A stretch of 64,000 bases of DNA from Reinekea sp. G2M2-21. GTDB taxonomy: Bacteria > Pseudomonadota > Gammaproteobacteria > Pseudomonadales > Natronospirillaceae. Positions 45,340-53,742 of the stretch are shown here, in pieces. The notes under the pieces are model-generated. The model saw only the letters and a program-made list of their open reading frames with translations, had not been told where the DNA came from and ran no database searches. A program made the translations under genes and the position numbers. Location of the stretch: NCBI RefSeq assembly GCF_015687175.1, contig NZ_JADPQG010000002.1:1-64000 (forward strand). The letters are read 5' to 3'. How positions within the stretch are numbered: the stretch's first letter is position 1; every line of letters starts with the position of its first letter.

Positions 45340-45504
45340 ATGAAAACGAAACAGAAAAAACGAAACGGCCATGCGTTTCATCCCATCATGAAAAAAGGTG
45401 GCGTACATGAAACGGCAAAATCTGCTGAGCGCCGAAAGACAAAGGATGAAACGAAAAGACTGGCTAGGGAGTGGCTTCGCCACTCCGGTTTTTCACTGGC
45501 TTAA
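45340..45504 (+). CDS. Small basic protein with a terminator inside its coding sequence
   Basis: A 54-codon ORF from the ATG at 45340 (AAGAAGAG upstream) to TAA at 45502-45504. The peptide is very basic (MKTKQKKRNG, then KKGGVHETAKSAERRKTKDE), ending GFSLA. An intrinsic terminator at 45468-45493 overlaps its last codons, so most transcripts would lack the stop codon. The same logic controls arfA, whose nonstop mRNA makes a ribosome-rescue factor only when tmRNA fails. The peptide does not match the ArfA sequence pattern I know. It may be an analogue. The ORF overlaps the convergent M48 gene by 12 bp. Confidence 0.6.
   Translation: MKTKQKKRNGHAFHPIMKKGGVHETAKSAERRKTKDETKRLAREWLRHSGFSLA
45468..45493 (+). 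terminator. Intrinsic terminator inside the small ORF
   Basis: GGAGTGGC at 45468-45475 pairs exactly with GCCACTCC at 45479-45486 around a TTC loop, followed by GG and five T. The T-run ends before the stop codon at 45502. Confidence 0.8.
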
Positions 45505-46275
45505 GCGGTTACGAATAGCCTCAATACGCGCATCCGGCAACGGATGACTGGATAAGAACTCCGGTGCATCGTTATCATCCTGAGCAAACCAAACAAACAA
45601 TTCATCCGCTCCGGTTAAGTCATCATAAAGCGAGGCCAACGCATCCAACGCCATAGCATCGGCGACCCTCTCCTGTTCGCGACTGTAAGTCAGAAACATC
45701 AATTGATTGCCCATATCGATTATGCCATTCATCTGACCAAAGTCACCATTGCCGGTAATCAGTGCCACCACCAATTGCACACCCACAGCACCCGCCAACG
45801 ACTGAATCGGGTCACGGTTCAGAATATGCGCCGCTTCATGGGCCAACACCATATCCAAGCCAATATCCGTCTGAAGGATATCCATTAACCCACGGAACAC
45901 GAATATGTGACCGCCAATGGTCGCAAATGCATTAACCAAATCATCATCCACATAGTGAACCTGTAAGGGCACTTTGCCATCATATTCCATAGCCTGGAGG
46001 ATGTGATCCAACCGCGCTTGTAACATCATGGATTGTTCGGATGTGTCCTCAAATTGCTGTGCAATAGAATCGGAAATGCGCATCTCCCAAGACAGAGGGA
46101 TAAATTTCGCTCCCCAGCTCAGAGATTGCCACAATACGAGGCTGACAATAACCAACGCCACCGCAATACCGGTCGTCAGTAATAACAACTCTTTAAACGG
46201 GTTCTCGCGTACGGCGTTTATCCCTTCCGGGATAACCGGGTTCTGCGATGGCATGGGTTCCTGATCGTCTGTCAT
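45493..46275 (-). CDS. M48 family membrane metalloprotease
   Basis: A 260-residue protein with one membrane segment near 30-52 and a metalloprotease domain with HEAAHILNRDP at about 156-166 (HExxH zinc site). EQERVADAMALDAL provides the third ligand Glu, and SSHPLPDARIEAIR is the usual end of the family. It resembles periplasmic M48 peptidases. It overlaps the upstream YbjQ-like gene by 4 bp, forming an operon of three genes. The substrate is unknown. Confidence 0.88.
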   Translation of the reverse strand: MTDDQEPMPSQNPVIPEGINAVRENPFKELLLLTTGIAVALVIVSLVLWQSLSWGAKFIPLSWEMRISDSIAQQFEDTSEQSMMLQARLDHILQAMEYDGKVPLQVHYVDDDLVNAFATIGGHIFVFRGLMDILQTDIGLDMVLAHEAAHILNRDPIQSLAGAVGVQLVVALITGNGDFGQMNGIIDMGNQLMFLTYSREQERVADAMALDALASLYDDLTGADELFVWFAQDDNDAPEFLSSHPLPDARIEAIRNRLSQ

Positions 46276-46724
46276 TTGCCGACAATCGCCGTGCCATAAG
46301 CCAACACTTCGATACTGCCCACACGGTCTTTTTGCCCTTTGGATATCGAGCTGGTTTCAAACTTGATGTTGTAGACGCTGCTGGCATTCATGTCACTGGC
46401 CTGTTTCTGCATGCGCAATATCGCTTCGCGCCTGGCTCGGTCCAACAGGCTCTCATAACTGTTCAGACGCCCGCCAACCAACATTCGCAACGACGCCAGA
46501 AAACGTTTGAAGTAATCGACAGAAATGACCACACTGCCGCTGACTAACTGAGTGTGTTCTACGTGACTGACGCGCGGCAAGCGCAATGCCATTAATACCA
46601 CGTTACGATACTGTTCTTCGCGCTGCAGGATCGACTTGTAGTGTTTGCGCTCGGCGTACGAGCCGAATAGATAGCCCGCAATCATCAAAACCAGAAAACT
46701 GATTAGACCAATAAAGTTTTCCAT
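46272..46724 (-). CDS. YbjQ/UPF0145-like protein with membrane anchor
   Basis: A 150-residue protein. A hydrophobic N-terminus (about 5-24) precedes a YbjQ-like domain: VEHTQLVSGSVVISVDYFKRFLASLRMLVGGRLNSYESLL, then a RREAILRMQKQA helix and ASSVYNIKFETSS. The family is called heavy-metal-binding by structure but its role is unclear. It is paralogous to the next gene upstream and overlaps the M48 protease start by 4 bp. Confidence 0.8.
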   Translation of the reverse strand: MENFIGLISFLVLMIAGYLFGSYAERKHYKSILQREEQYRNVVLMALRLPRVSHVEHTQLVSGSVVISVDYFKRFLASLRMLVGGRLNSYESLLDRARREAILRMQKQASDMNASSVYNIKFETSSISKGQKDRVGSIEVLAYGTAIVGK

Positions 46725-46727
46725 GGC

Positions 46728-47042
46728 TTACTCCACGACAACCGCGGTTCCATAGACAAAAATCTCAGACGCGCCCTGCGCAACGGACGAGGTAGAAAAT
46801 CGCACATTGATAATGGCGTTGCCTCCAATCGCTTCGGCTTGTTTCTGCATCCGCTCGATCGCTTCTGTTCGCGAATCTTCAAGCAATTCTGTGTAACCCT
46901 TAAGCTCCCCACCAAAGACGTTTTTCAGCCCAGCCATGATGTCACGACCAACATGTTTGGCCCTTACCGTACTGCCCTGGACCAAACCCAAGTGCTTGAG
47001 GATTTTCTTGCCGGGGACTAACTCCAGATTGCTGATCAACAT
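46728..47042 (-). CDS. YbjQ/UPF0145 family protein
   Basis: A 104-residue YbjQ domain: GLVQGSTVRAKHVGRDIMAGLKNVFGGELKGYTELLEDSRTEAIERM and GGNAIINVRFSTSSV. It is the typical size for the family, which forms pentamers in known structures. It is the first gene of the ybjQ-ybjQ-M48 operon, 3 bp before its membrane-anchored paralogue. No function is established. Confidence 0.85.
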   Translation of the reverse strand: MLISNLELVPGKKILKHLGLVQGSTVRAKHVGRDIMAGLKNVFGGELKGYTELLEDSRTEAIERMQKQAEAIGGNAIINVRFSTSSVAQGASEIFVYGTAVVVE

Positions 47043-47169
47043 AGTTACTTCCTATCAGTGATTCGAACGAGGGATATACATATACCGTTCACAACAGCAA
47101 AGGTAAACCTGCCATAAGACCTAAAATAGCCTTTACTGCCTTTGGTCATGAATTTCGGGGCAAGTGGAT

Positions 47170-47784
47170 TTACAAGGTCATCATCAAAAAGCCTGAAAAT
47201 GCCGCATTGCTGCTGGACAACTGGGCGTCAACCTTCGCCTTCAATTCGTGAATGGCCTGTTTATACCCCAGATAAAACGACCAATTTGGCCTTGGGGTAT
47301 AATGCAGGTCAGACAGTTCGTATTTGGCGATCACGCCTTTCACAGTTGTCGGTTTAATAAATACTGCATCAGTCGGTGCATAGTAGGCCGGAATAATCGT
47401 CAGCAGCGGCCACTTCGCGACTTTGTGGTACGCCAGTACCTCAAGAATTTGATTAAAACCCGCCTCTTCATCGCCATGTAATTGCGCATACAGCCCTGAT
47501 ATCAGCGACTGTTTTTGTTTTGAAGAGAGCGACTGCAAACAAGTTTTAAAGGTCGGCTTTTCAAAGACAGACACCATCGAGCTGCGACTGACGATACGAA
47601 TCCAGTTTTCGATTACCGCATCGAGATTATCAAACTGATCGCGAGCAAAGGCGGCTTGTGTCATCTCGATCATCTTGGACATCTTATGCTTTTTACCCAG
47701 TTCTACGAGATCGGGATGTTCAAAGCCCCCAGGGTAACGACACAAAAAATCAATCTCAGCGATTAACAGCTGCTCAACATTCAT
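47170..47784 (-). CDS. Conserved-looking hypothetical protein
   Basis: A 204-residue cytoplasmic protein, probably mostly helical, starting MNVEQLLIAEIDFLCRYPGGFEHPDLVELGKKHKMSKM in two segments and containing WIRIVSRSSMVSVFEKP. I do not recognise a domain. No signal peptide or membrane span is present. It lies between the YbjQ operon and the persulfide dioxygenase gene, with gaps of 127 and 49 bp, so it may be transcribed separately. Confidence 0.6.
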   Translation of the reverse strand: MNVEQLLIAEIDFLCRYPGGFEHPDLVELGKKHKMSKMIEMTQAAFARDQFDNLDAVIENWIRIVSRSSMVSVFEKPTFKTCLQSLSSKQKQSLISGLYAQLHGDEEAGFNQILEVLAYHKVAKWPLLTIIPAYYAPTDAVFIKPTTVKGVIAKYELSDLHYTPRPNWSFYLGYKQAIHELKAKVDAQLSSSNAAFSGFLMMTL

Positions 47785-47833
47785 GGATAACTCCTAGCCT
47801 GGTACTCCTCGTTCACTAGTACAGTAAATAGCA

Positions 47834-48877
47834 CTACTGCAGTTCCTGCCAGCGCAGCATGCCGCCACTGATATTGGCTACGCGATCAAAGCCAGCTTTC
47901 TGCAGAATGGCGACGGCCATGGCGGAACGCCGGCCCGACCGGCACAAACAGACCACAGGCTTGTCTTGCGGAACGGATTCCGTGGCACCTCGTAATTGAC
48001 CCAATGGGATGACCTGGGTGTCTGTCAGACGATCAACCGGCGATTCCAACTCATTGGTTTCACGAACGTCCAGCACATGTACCTGATCGCGATGACTGAT
48101 TACCCACTCGGCGTCCACTTCCGGGACCCCTGAAAAAGTGTAATGTATTGGTGCCCAGTCGGGCTCAGTTTTCACTTCGCCATCGGCGGGCTTACCACTT
48201 TTCAGGTTGGCGGGTACGGCATGATCCATCAATTTTGGATGCGGAAGCTGCATATTGTCCATATAGCCAACAAAGTCCTGTTCAGACGCACTACCGCCCA
48301 CTCGCGCGTTGAATGCTTTTTCTTCCGCAACCGTGGTTTGTGTACGTCCGCTGTAATCGTGCCCAGGATATATAGCGCATTGATCCGGCAGTGTGAGTAA
48401 TTTCGTGGTCAGCGAATGAAAAAGGGTTTTCGCGCTGCCCTGCTGGAAATCGCAACGACCACAACCACGAATCAACAGGGCGTCGCCGGTGAACGCCATG
48501 GATTGGTCGGCGGTCACGTAGGTCAGACAACCATCGGTGTGACCGGGTGTTGCCAATACGGTCAGGCTTTCATCGCCGAAGGCAATGACATCATCCTCCT
48601 GTAAACTGCGGTCGACATCACTGGCCCCGATAGCTTTGGCACTGGCGATGGCACATCCGGTTTTTTGCTTCAATAACCACGCGGCTGTCACGTGGTCCGC
48701 GTGACAGTGAGTATCCAGGACCAGTTGCAGTTTGAGACCCAACTCCTGAACCAGCGCAATGTCGCGTTGCACCTGCTCAAATACGGGATCGATCAAAATC
48801 GCCTCACGGGTACGTGAACAGGCCAGTAAGTAGGTATAGGTAGATGAGGTTAAATCAAATAATTGCCGAAAAATCAT
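47834..48877 (-). CDS. Persulfide dioxygenase-rhodanese fusion
   Basis: I start at the ATG at 48877 (MIFRQLFD), with AAGGAG 7 bp upstream. The 347-residue protein joins an ETHE1-like metallo-beta-lactamase domain (THCHADH at 56-62; GHTDG and PGHDYSG later) to a C-terminal rhodanese domain with active Cys 312 in CLCRSGRRS. ETHE1 oxidises glutathione persulfide to sulfite; the rhodanese part moves sulfane sulfur. Such PRF fusions are known in bacteria. The gene follows the CNB-aldehyde dehydrogenase gene by 61 bp on the same strand. Confidence 0.9.
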   Translation of the reverse strand: MIFRQLFDLTSSTYTYLLACSRTREAILIDPVFEQVQRDIALVQELGLKLQLVLDTHCHADHVTAAWLLKQKTGCAIASAKAIGASDVDRSLQEDDVIAFGDESLTVLATPGHTDGCLTYVTADQSMAFTGDALLIRGCGRCDFQQGSAKTLFHSLTTKLLTLPDQCAIYPGHDYSGRTQTTVAEEKAFNARVGGSASEQDFVGYMDNMQLPHPKLMDHAVPANLKSGKPADGEVKTEPDWAPIHYTFSGVPEVDAEWVISHRDQVHVLDVRETNELESPVDRLTDTQVIPLGQLRGATESVPQDKPVVCLCRSGRRSAMAVAILQKAGFDRVANISGGMLRWQELQ

Positions 48878-48938
48878 CTTAGCTCCTTTTCGTACAACAG
48901 CCCGACTATGGCCGGGCGTCAAGGAAGACTATAGACGA

Positions 48939-50717
48939 TTACGCCAGCTTACGGACGTCTTTTTCCGCATGAGTAACCGCTGGAGTAGCGTGGGCAATAC
49001 GCTTGGTATTCTGCAGATGGCGATAAGTAACGTTGTCACTGGTGGAACTGCCGCCGGCGGTGCCGCAGCCTAACGTCCACGATAGCGCCAGCCCATTGCA
49101 AGCGCCGATGCACCCTTGAGTGCCAGGCGAATTCACCAACACCCGGCAAACGTCGGCAGCCTGTGCAAATGCTTCGATCCTTCGTTGATCATGGGTATGA
49201 ATAATAGCGGTGTGACCTCTACCCTCATTCGACAGCACTGCACGCGTCACCGATAGCGCCTGTTGCTCGCCACGCACGGTGACCATGGAAACAATCGGGG
49301 CTAACTTTTCTCGGAACAAGGCTGAATCCAGTTGTTGAGTGGACTGCGGAACCACGATTAATTCGATCGTCGATGATCGACTAATACCAGCCGCCTGACA
49401 AATAGCCTGCGCGCTCTTGCCCAACCATTGCTCATCCAGATGGCCATCAGCAAAGGCCACGTTGAGCAGTCGCAACGTTTCTTTGGCATTCAAGACGGCA
49501 GCGCCAGCATCAACCAGTGCCGAGATAAACGGTTGTTCGATGTCATGATCGACAATCAAGTTGTTCTCCGAACCGCAAACGACCCCATTATCAAAAGCCT
49601 TACTGGTGACAATGTGTTCGGCAACCTGCTGCAAGTGCGCATCGTGACAAACCCACACCGGCGCGTTGCCCTTGCCGACTCCGATGCTTGGTGTTCCAGA
49701 CCGGTAAGCGCTGCGAACCATATTTGTGCCACCAGTGGCGAGAATGAAACTGATGTCTGGGTGCGACATCAACAGATTCGTCAACTCACGTTTTGGTGGT
49801 AGATCGGGGGTCTGTACGAGATCTGGGCTGGCCTCATGTTTAGCCAAAACTTCCCGAATAATTTTAACGGTGCGTAAACTAACTTGACGGGCTTTGCGGT
49901 GACAGCTCAGTACAATTGCGTTACGCGATTTCAATGCAATCAGCACTTTAAATACTAAAGTTTCAACCGGATTGGTGACAGGAATCAGACCGAGAATCAC
50001 ACCCATTGGCACCGTTATAGTATCTACATTCGGAGACTCAATCGCTAAAGCGCCAGACCCCGGCTGCCCTTGTAAAGAAGCCGCGACTTCCATGGTTCCC
50101 AACAGAATTTTTTGCACTCGATGTGCAACCACCCCCATGCCCGTTTCAGCGATCGCGGCATCGGCGAGTTCCCATGCCTGACGATTAACTGCGTCGGCAA
50201 TATCTGCAATTAACAGATCAATCCGGTCTTCTGGCCAACTCAGCAAGCTGTTCTGTGCAATGACGGACCGCTTCACAATCGCATCAACAACCGGACTGCT
50301 TTGTTGCTGTTCATTAAAGGAGCGTGCCGGATTGTGATTTATCGAAACCAACGAATGTTGCAACAATAGGATATAGGAGGGTGACTCTGTATGTGTACCG
50401 CTGGCCAGAGTTTGTTGAATGTCAGAAGATAAAAGACACACTTTGCAATCGGTTCGTGCCCGAATGGACACCTGAGAACCAACAACCGATGCCATATTGA
50501 AGCCGACTAACTGACCAGCACAATACTGATGCAGAACTGTATAGGTTTGTAATTCATCATCGACCATAAACGTTTCAACGGTACCGTCCAGCACAAGAAA
50601 TACACCTCGGTGCGCACCACCTTCACGAAATAAAATGCCGCCTGCGGGAACAAACTCAATTTGCCCAAGTTTGGAAAGAGATTCCATCGCGGTATCGATG
50701 CTACTCGGATTCAACAT
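48939..50717 (-). CDS. Cyclic nucleotide-binding domain fused to CoA-acylating aldehyde dehydrogenase
   Basis: A 592-residue protein. Residues about 15-120 are a CNB barrel (GGILFREGGAHRGVFLVLDGTVE), without helix-turn-helix. From about 140 it matches acylating aldehyde dehydrogenases of the AdhE/SauS group: MGVILGLIPVTNPVETLVFKV, the catalytic Cys at about 381 in FDNGVVCGSE, GQQALSV, and GGSSTSDNVTYRHLQNTKRIA near the end. The alcohol dehydrogenase half of AdhE is absent. It would convert an aldehyde and CoA to an acyl-CoA with NAD. The CNB domain suggests allosteric or localisation control. The aldehyde is unknown. Confidence 0.85.
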   Translation of the reverse strand: MLNPSSIDTAMESLSKLGQIEFVPAGGILFREGGAHRGVFLVLDGTVETFMVDDELQTYTVLHQYCAGQLVGFNMASVVGSQVSIRARTDCKVCLLSSDIQQTLASGTHTESPSYILLLQHSLVSINHNPARSFNEQQQSSPVVDAIVKRSVIAQNSLLSWPEDRIDLLIADIADAVNRQAWELADAAIAETGMGVVAHRVQKILLGTMEVAASLQGQPGSGALAIESPNVDTITVPMGVILGLIPVTNPVETLVFKVLIALKSRNAIVLSCHRKARQVSLRTVKIIREVLAKHEASPDLVQTPDLPPKRELTNLLMSHPDISFILATGGTNMVRSAYRSGTPSIGVGKGNAPVWVCHDAHLQQVAEHIVTSKAFDNGVVCGSENNLIVDHDIEQPFISALVDAGAAVLNAKETLRLLNVAFADGHLDEQWLGKSAQAICQAAGISRSSTIELIVVPQSTQQLDSALFREKLAPIVSMVTVRGEQQALSVTRAVLSNEGRGHTAIIHTHDQRRIEAFAQAADVCRVLVNSPGTQGCIGACNGLALSWTLGCGTAGGSSTSDNVTYRHLQNTKRIAHATPAVTHAEKDVRKLA

Positions 50718-51342
50718 TCAGCCCTCTGATTACACCAAAAAAAAATGATACCGTACGTCATGAAAATTACGTTTCTGATATCGTTATAATGCATTTTGGT
50801 TACTGCATTTTCTCTTGCTTGTTAACCCGATCTCCAATGCGTCGCTCGACTGTTCTGCCAATAAAAATGCTCTATCTGTTCAATTTTGAATTTACCGGAA
50901 TAAAAATGCGCCAATTCGGTGCGCTACATTTTTATTCAGAATAAAAAACAGTTTGTACCGTTTTAAAAATATTAATTACTTTTTTAACGCAGACTATCAC
51001 TAAAAATTATAACCAACATCGGTGATTGGCTGACTTAATCTTCGTTGTTCATCGCAAAAATTCTGTGACGTGTATCTAACGAATTTTTCAGCTGGTTCAC
51101 GGTTCTAAAATCTGAGAATCAAATCCGATATTTTTTGTGACGCACATCTATAAAATTAAAATTAATATTTGCTGGATACAGAATTCAGTCAATACTTACG
51201 CTGACTAACCAATTTGATGAGCTCTGAATTGATTCGCGTCTATAGAAAATTGGCTTACAAATAGTTACTGTTTCTGGTGAAGGGCCCGCGCGGACGCGGG
51301 TGTGATCGCCAATCCGTTTCGTCAGGTTGTAGGTAAGAAGCA
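50718..51342. other. AT-rich intergenic region with a 40-bp inverted repeat
   Basis: No gene is seen. GAATAAAAATG (50898-50908) and CATTTTTATTC (50927-50937) form an 11-bp stem with an inner CGC/GCG pairing. TGTGACG..ATCTA occurs twice in the same direction, at 51064-51079 and 51136-51151. A GC-rich CCGCGCGGACGCGGG hairpin lies just before the next gene. The low GC suggests horizontally acquired or highly regulated DNA. Confidence 0.5.
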
Positions 51343-52551
51343 ATGGACAGTTTAAAAACCCAAGATTTAGCGCAAATACTCGGCCTCTATTCTCCCTGGA
51401 TCGTCAAAGACATAGAACTGGCCGCCGACGCTGAATCGATAACCATTTCACTGGAAAAACAATCCGAAAAGGGACGCTTTTCGTTTTTACCTGCCAGTAA
51501 AAAAGGTCAACAGGTAACTCGCCGCTGGCAACATATCCGCTTCGGACATTTCAATACGTTCATCCAAGCCAGTATGTCACTTGAAGAATTGGCCGAGATC
51601 TCCAGCGATCGCCCTCCAGCATTTTTGGGCTCTGAGAATAAAACTATTACCCGAGAACTTGCCGACACTATTCGCATCGCTTATTCCAGAAACCTGAATA
51701 CCGATATGATCAGCGGGTTGTTGGGTATTTCACATGAAATTGTAGATGCGGAAATTCGAGAGATCGAAACCGAAGAACAACAGAAACGCAATGTTGGCCT
51801 GCTACCATTAGAGTCTAACCCGGTCTGGCGCGGTGTGCTAACCGACCAAATCAAGATGTCGACTCGTTTATTGCCGTTAAAATTATTGCTTTCGCGATTG
51901 AAATTGGATGTTTCAAAAAACATGGAGAGCCCGGATATAATGCAAAAGTCCGTCTCCGAGTTGCGAAACTTTTTTATTCGTCACGCGCATCAATTAACGC
52001 ATGAATACGAGCAAATTGGCGCTCGGGAGAGTGCCAGCCCTCGCAATAACACCAGCAGTAAAACCAAGTTAGTCCTGCCTGGAACCAAAAATGTTTTATG
52101 GCATCAGCTGTTAACCGGTGAGTTCGAATTAAGCACACAAAGCATGCCATTGAAATTCAGTATCGCACAGCAGCGACGTGCTTACATGGCCGCGACCAAA
52201 GAAGCTGAGCGTATTGAGGTGATCCGTAATATCCAATTGTTTTTCAAACACAACGCAAGAACCCTGATCCCAGAACTCAAGATTCTCACGGAAATGCTTG
52301 AGACGCAGAAAACCAGCAGTGTTCAGCTACCACCTGTCAGTCATGACATCTGGAAAAAGCTGTTGCTGGATGATCAACTGCTCAATACCGACAAGATCAA
52401 TTACCGCCTTTTATTGTCGCGCCTGAAAAGCACCTATCGGCGTAACCACGATGAAGGAAGCATTGAACAATTGCGTAATTTCTTCAGTCAGAATGCTCGT
52501 GCCATGACCGATGAAATAAAAGTCATTAACAGTCTCGCTGCAGCCCAATAA
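51343..52551 (+). CDS. Protein with ISL3-transposase-like N-terminus and three internal repeats
   Basis: A 402-residue cytoplasmic protein of unknown function. The first 80 residues (LGLYSPWIVKDIELAADAES, ..., RRWQHIRFGHFNTFIQA) follow the order of the N-terminal domain of ISL3 transposases, but the CxxC zinc cysteines and any catalytic DDE domain are missing. After a linking helical part, three repeats of about 70 residues begin near 155, 245 and 330: W..LL, then LPLKLLLSRLK, then LRNFFxxxAR.LTxE. It looks like a domesticated regulator or adaptor. It precedes the 52564 gene by 12 bp. The ISL3 relation is my reading by eye. Confidence 0.6.
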   Translation: MDSLKTQDLAQILGLYSPWIVKDIELAADAESITISLEKQSEKGRFSFLPASKKGQQVTRRWQHIRFGHFNTFIQASMSLEELAEISSDRPPAFLGSENKTITRELADTIRIAYSRNLNTDMISGLLGISHEIVDAEIREIETEEQQKRNVGLLPLESNPVWRGVLTDQIKMSTRLLPLKLLLSRLKLDVSKNMESPDIMQKSVSELRNFFIRHAHQLTHEYEQIGARESASPRNNTSSKTKLVLPGTKNVLWHQLLTGEFELSTQSMPLKFSIAQQRRAYMAATKEAERIEVIRNIQLFFKHNARTLIPELKILTEMLETQKTSSVQLPPVSHDIWKKLLLDDQLLNTDKINYRLLLSRLKSTYRRNHDEGSIEQLRNFFSQNARAMTDEIKVINSLAAAQ

Positions 52552-52563
52552 TCAGGATTTTTT

Positions 52564-53580
52564 ATGTCAAACAAACAAGTCATCTCCATTGATAGCGAAA
52601 TGCTCGACCTGAATACCGTGAAAGCAAAGATCCAGGCCGGTGAATACTTGGCAATTGCAGCTGATGAAGCAGTTCTGTCTCAGTTGCCTGCAGGCAATTG
52701 GATAGGCGGTACCATTCCTTATTTTATGGATGATAAGGGTGGTAAGGTCAGCCGAGACGAAATTTTTGTTCACTCGATCAAAGGGGTGCAGACGAATAAC
52801 CCGCCGCGGATCACCATATACGACAATAATTCGATATCACGCATCGCCAAAGACGCGCCCGCCCATGGCTTTACGTTATTGATTATGCCGGCCTCTTCGG
52901 ATGTGCATCTGAACTATGCGCAAAACGCGCCTGAGTTCCCTAACATGTTTTTCACGCCGATTGTCGGTTGGATTTCTGGGTACCATCTGGAAGATGAAGC
53001 GCATGCGAAAGTCGGTTTCGGTCCTGGTGGCAGCATGCTCATGGATCAGCAAGCGGTTGCACTGCACGTTCCGCTACCGGATACACAGGTGGCCAACGTC
53101 AATATCATCAATCTGTTTGAAGAAGGCAAAGGTCCTGCGATTGAGTTTCCAACCACCGGCTTCACGGCAGGCACCTGTTCAATAAATGGTCAGGCTGGCA
53201 ATCTCGCGCAGTATATTCAGGAAAATAACATCGACACACGCTTACCGTTGGTCGCTGACTATTCCGGAATTAAAGTGAACGTCAGTATTCAGAATGTCGA
53301 CGCTGCGGCAGGACGAGTCGATCTGTATGCGCCAGTGTTTGAAGGTGTGACGTATCACTTCGCAGAACCAGTCGCGGATTATATGCACGATTTTGAAAAC
53401 GAAGTGAAGAAAAACGACACCAACAACATTGCCTTTTCGTGCAACTGTATTCTGAATTTTCTTTACTCTGAATTGGAAGGCAAGAAGACCGGTCACATTA
53501 CAGGGCCGATCACCTTTGGAGAAGTCGCGTATCAATTGCTGAACCAAACGTTAGTTTATATGACGCTGAGTGAAGGTTAA
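52564..53580 (+). CDS. Conserved hypothetical protein (DUF6976-like)
   Basis: A 338-residue protein with LPAGNWIGGTIPYFMDDKGG near residue 40-58, a GYHLEDEAHAKVGFGPGG segment, and NNIAFSCNCILNFLYSELEGK near 280-300 in the C-terminal part. The opening recalls the FIST/DUF6976-type sensory proteins, but the name is from memory. It has no signal peptide. It is co-transcribed with the triple-repeat gene at 51343. An intrinsic terminator closes the unit. The function is unknown; sensory or ligand-binding roles would fit such a fold. Confidence 0.6.
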   Translation: MSNKQVISIDSEMLDLNTVKAKIQAGEYLAIAADEAVLSQLPAGNWIGGTIPYFMDDKGGKVSRDEIFVHSIKGVQTNNPPRITIYDNNSISRIAKDAPAHGFTLLIMPASSDVHLNYAQNAPEFPNMFFTPIVGWISGYHLEDEAHAKVGFGPGGSMLMDQQAVALHVPLPDTQVANVNIINLFEEGKGPAIEFPTTGFTAGTCSINGQAGNLAQYIQENNIDTRLPLVADYSGIKVNVSIQNVDAAAGRVDLYAPVFEGVTYHFAEPVADYMHDFENEVKKNDTNNIAFSCNCILNFLYSELEGKKTGHITGPITFGEVAYQLLNQTLVYMTLSEG

Positions 53581-53606
53581 GTCAAACCTTCTTCTGAACA
53601 TTTGAT

Positions 53607-53637
53607 CGGCGATAGCAGCAGATGGTGTCGCCGTTTT
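53607..53637 (+). terminator. Intrinsic terminator after the 52564 gene
   Basis: CGGCGA at 53607-53612 pairs with TCGCCG at 53628-53633, followed by four T. It lies 27 bp after the stop codon. Confidence 0.65.
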
Positions 53638-53742
53638 CGTTAAGACTACTCAACTAACGTTTTTTCGTAACGCCTCATCACAATGAATCCGCTTTGCGTC
53701 AAACCATACTTAGTCTGTGCGTTTCTATCGAAGACACCGAAA

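Noticed and set aside
45340-45504. Calling the small ORF arfA outright
   Set aside because: The hairpin arrangement agrees, but the DPLFRQRV...KKGKGSY pattern of ArfA is absent.
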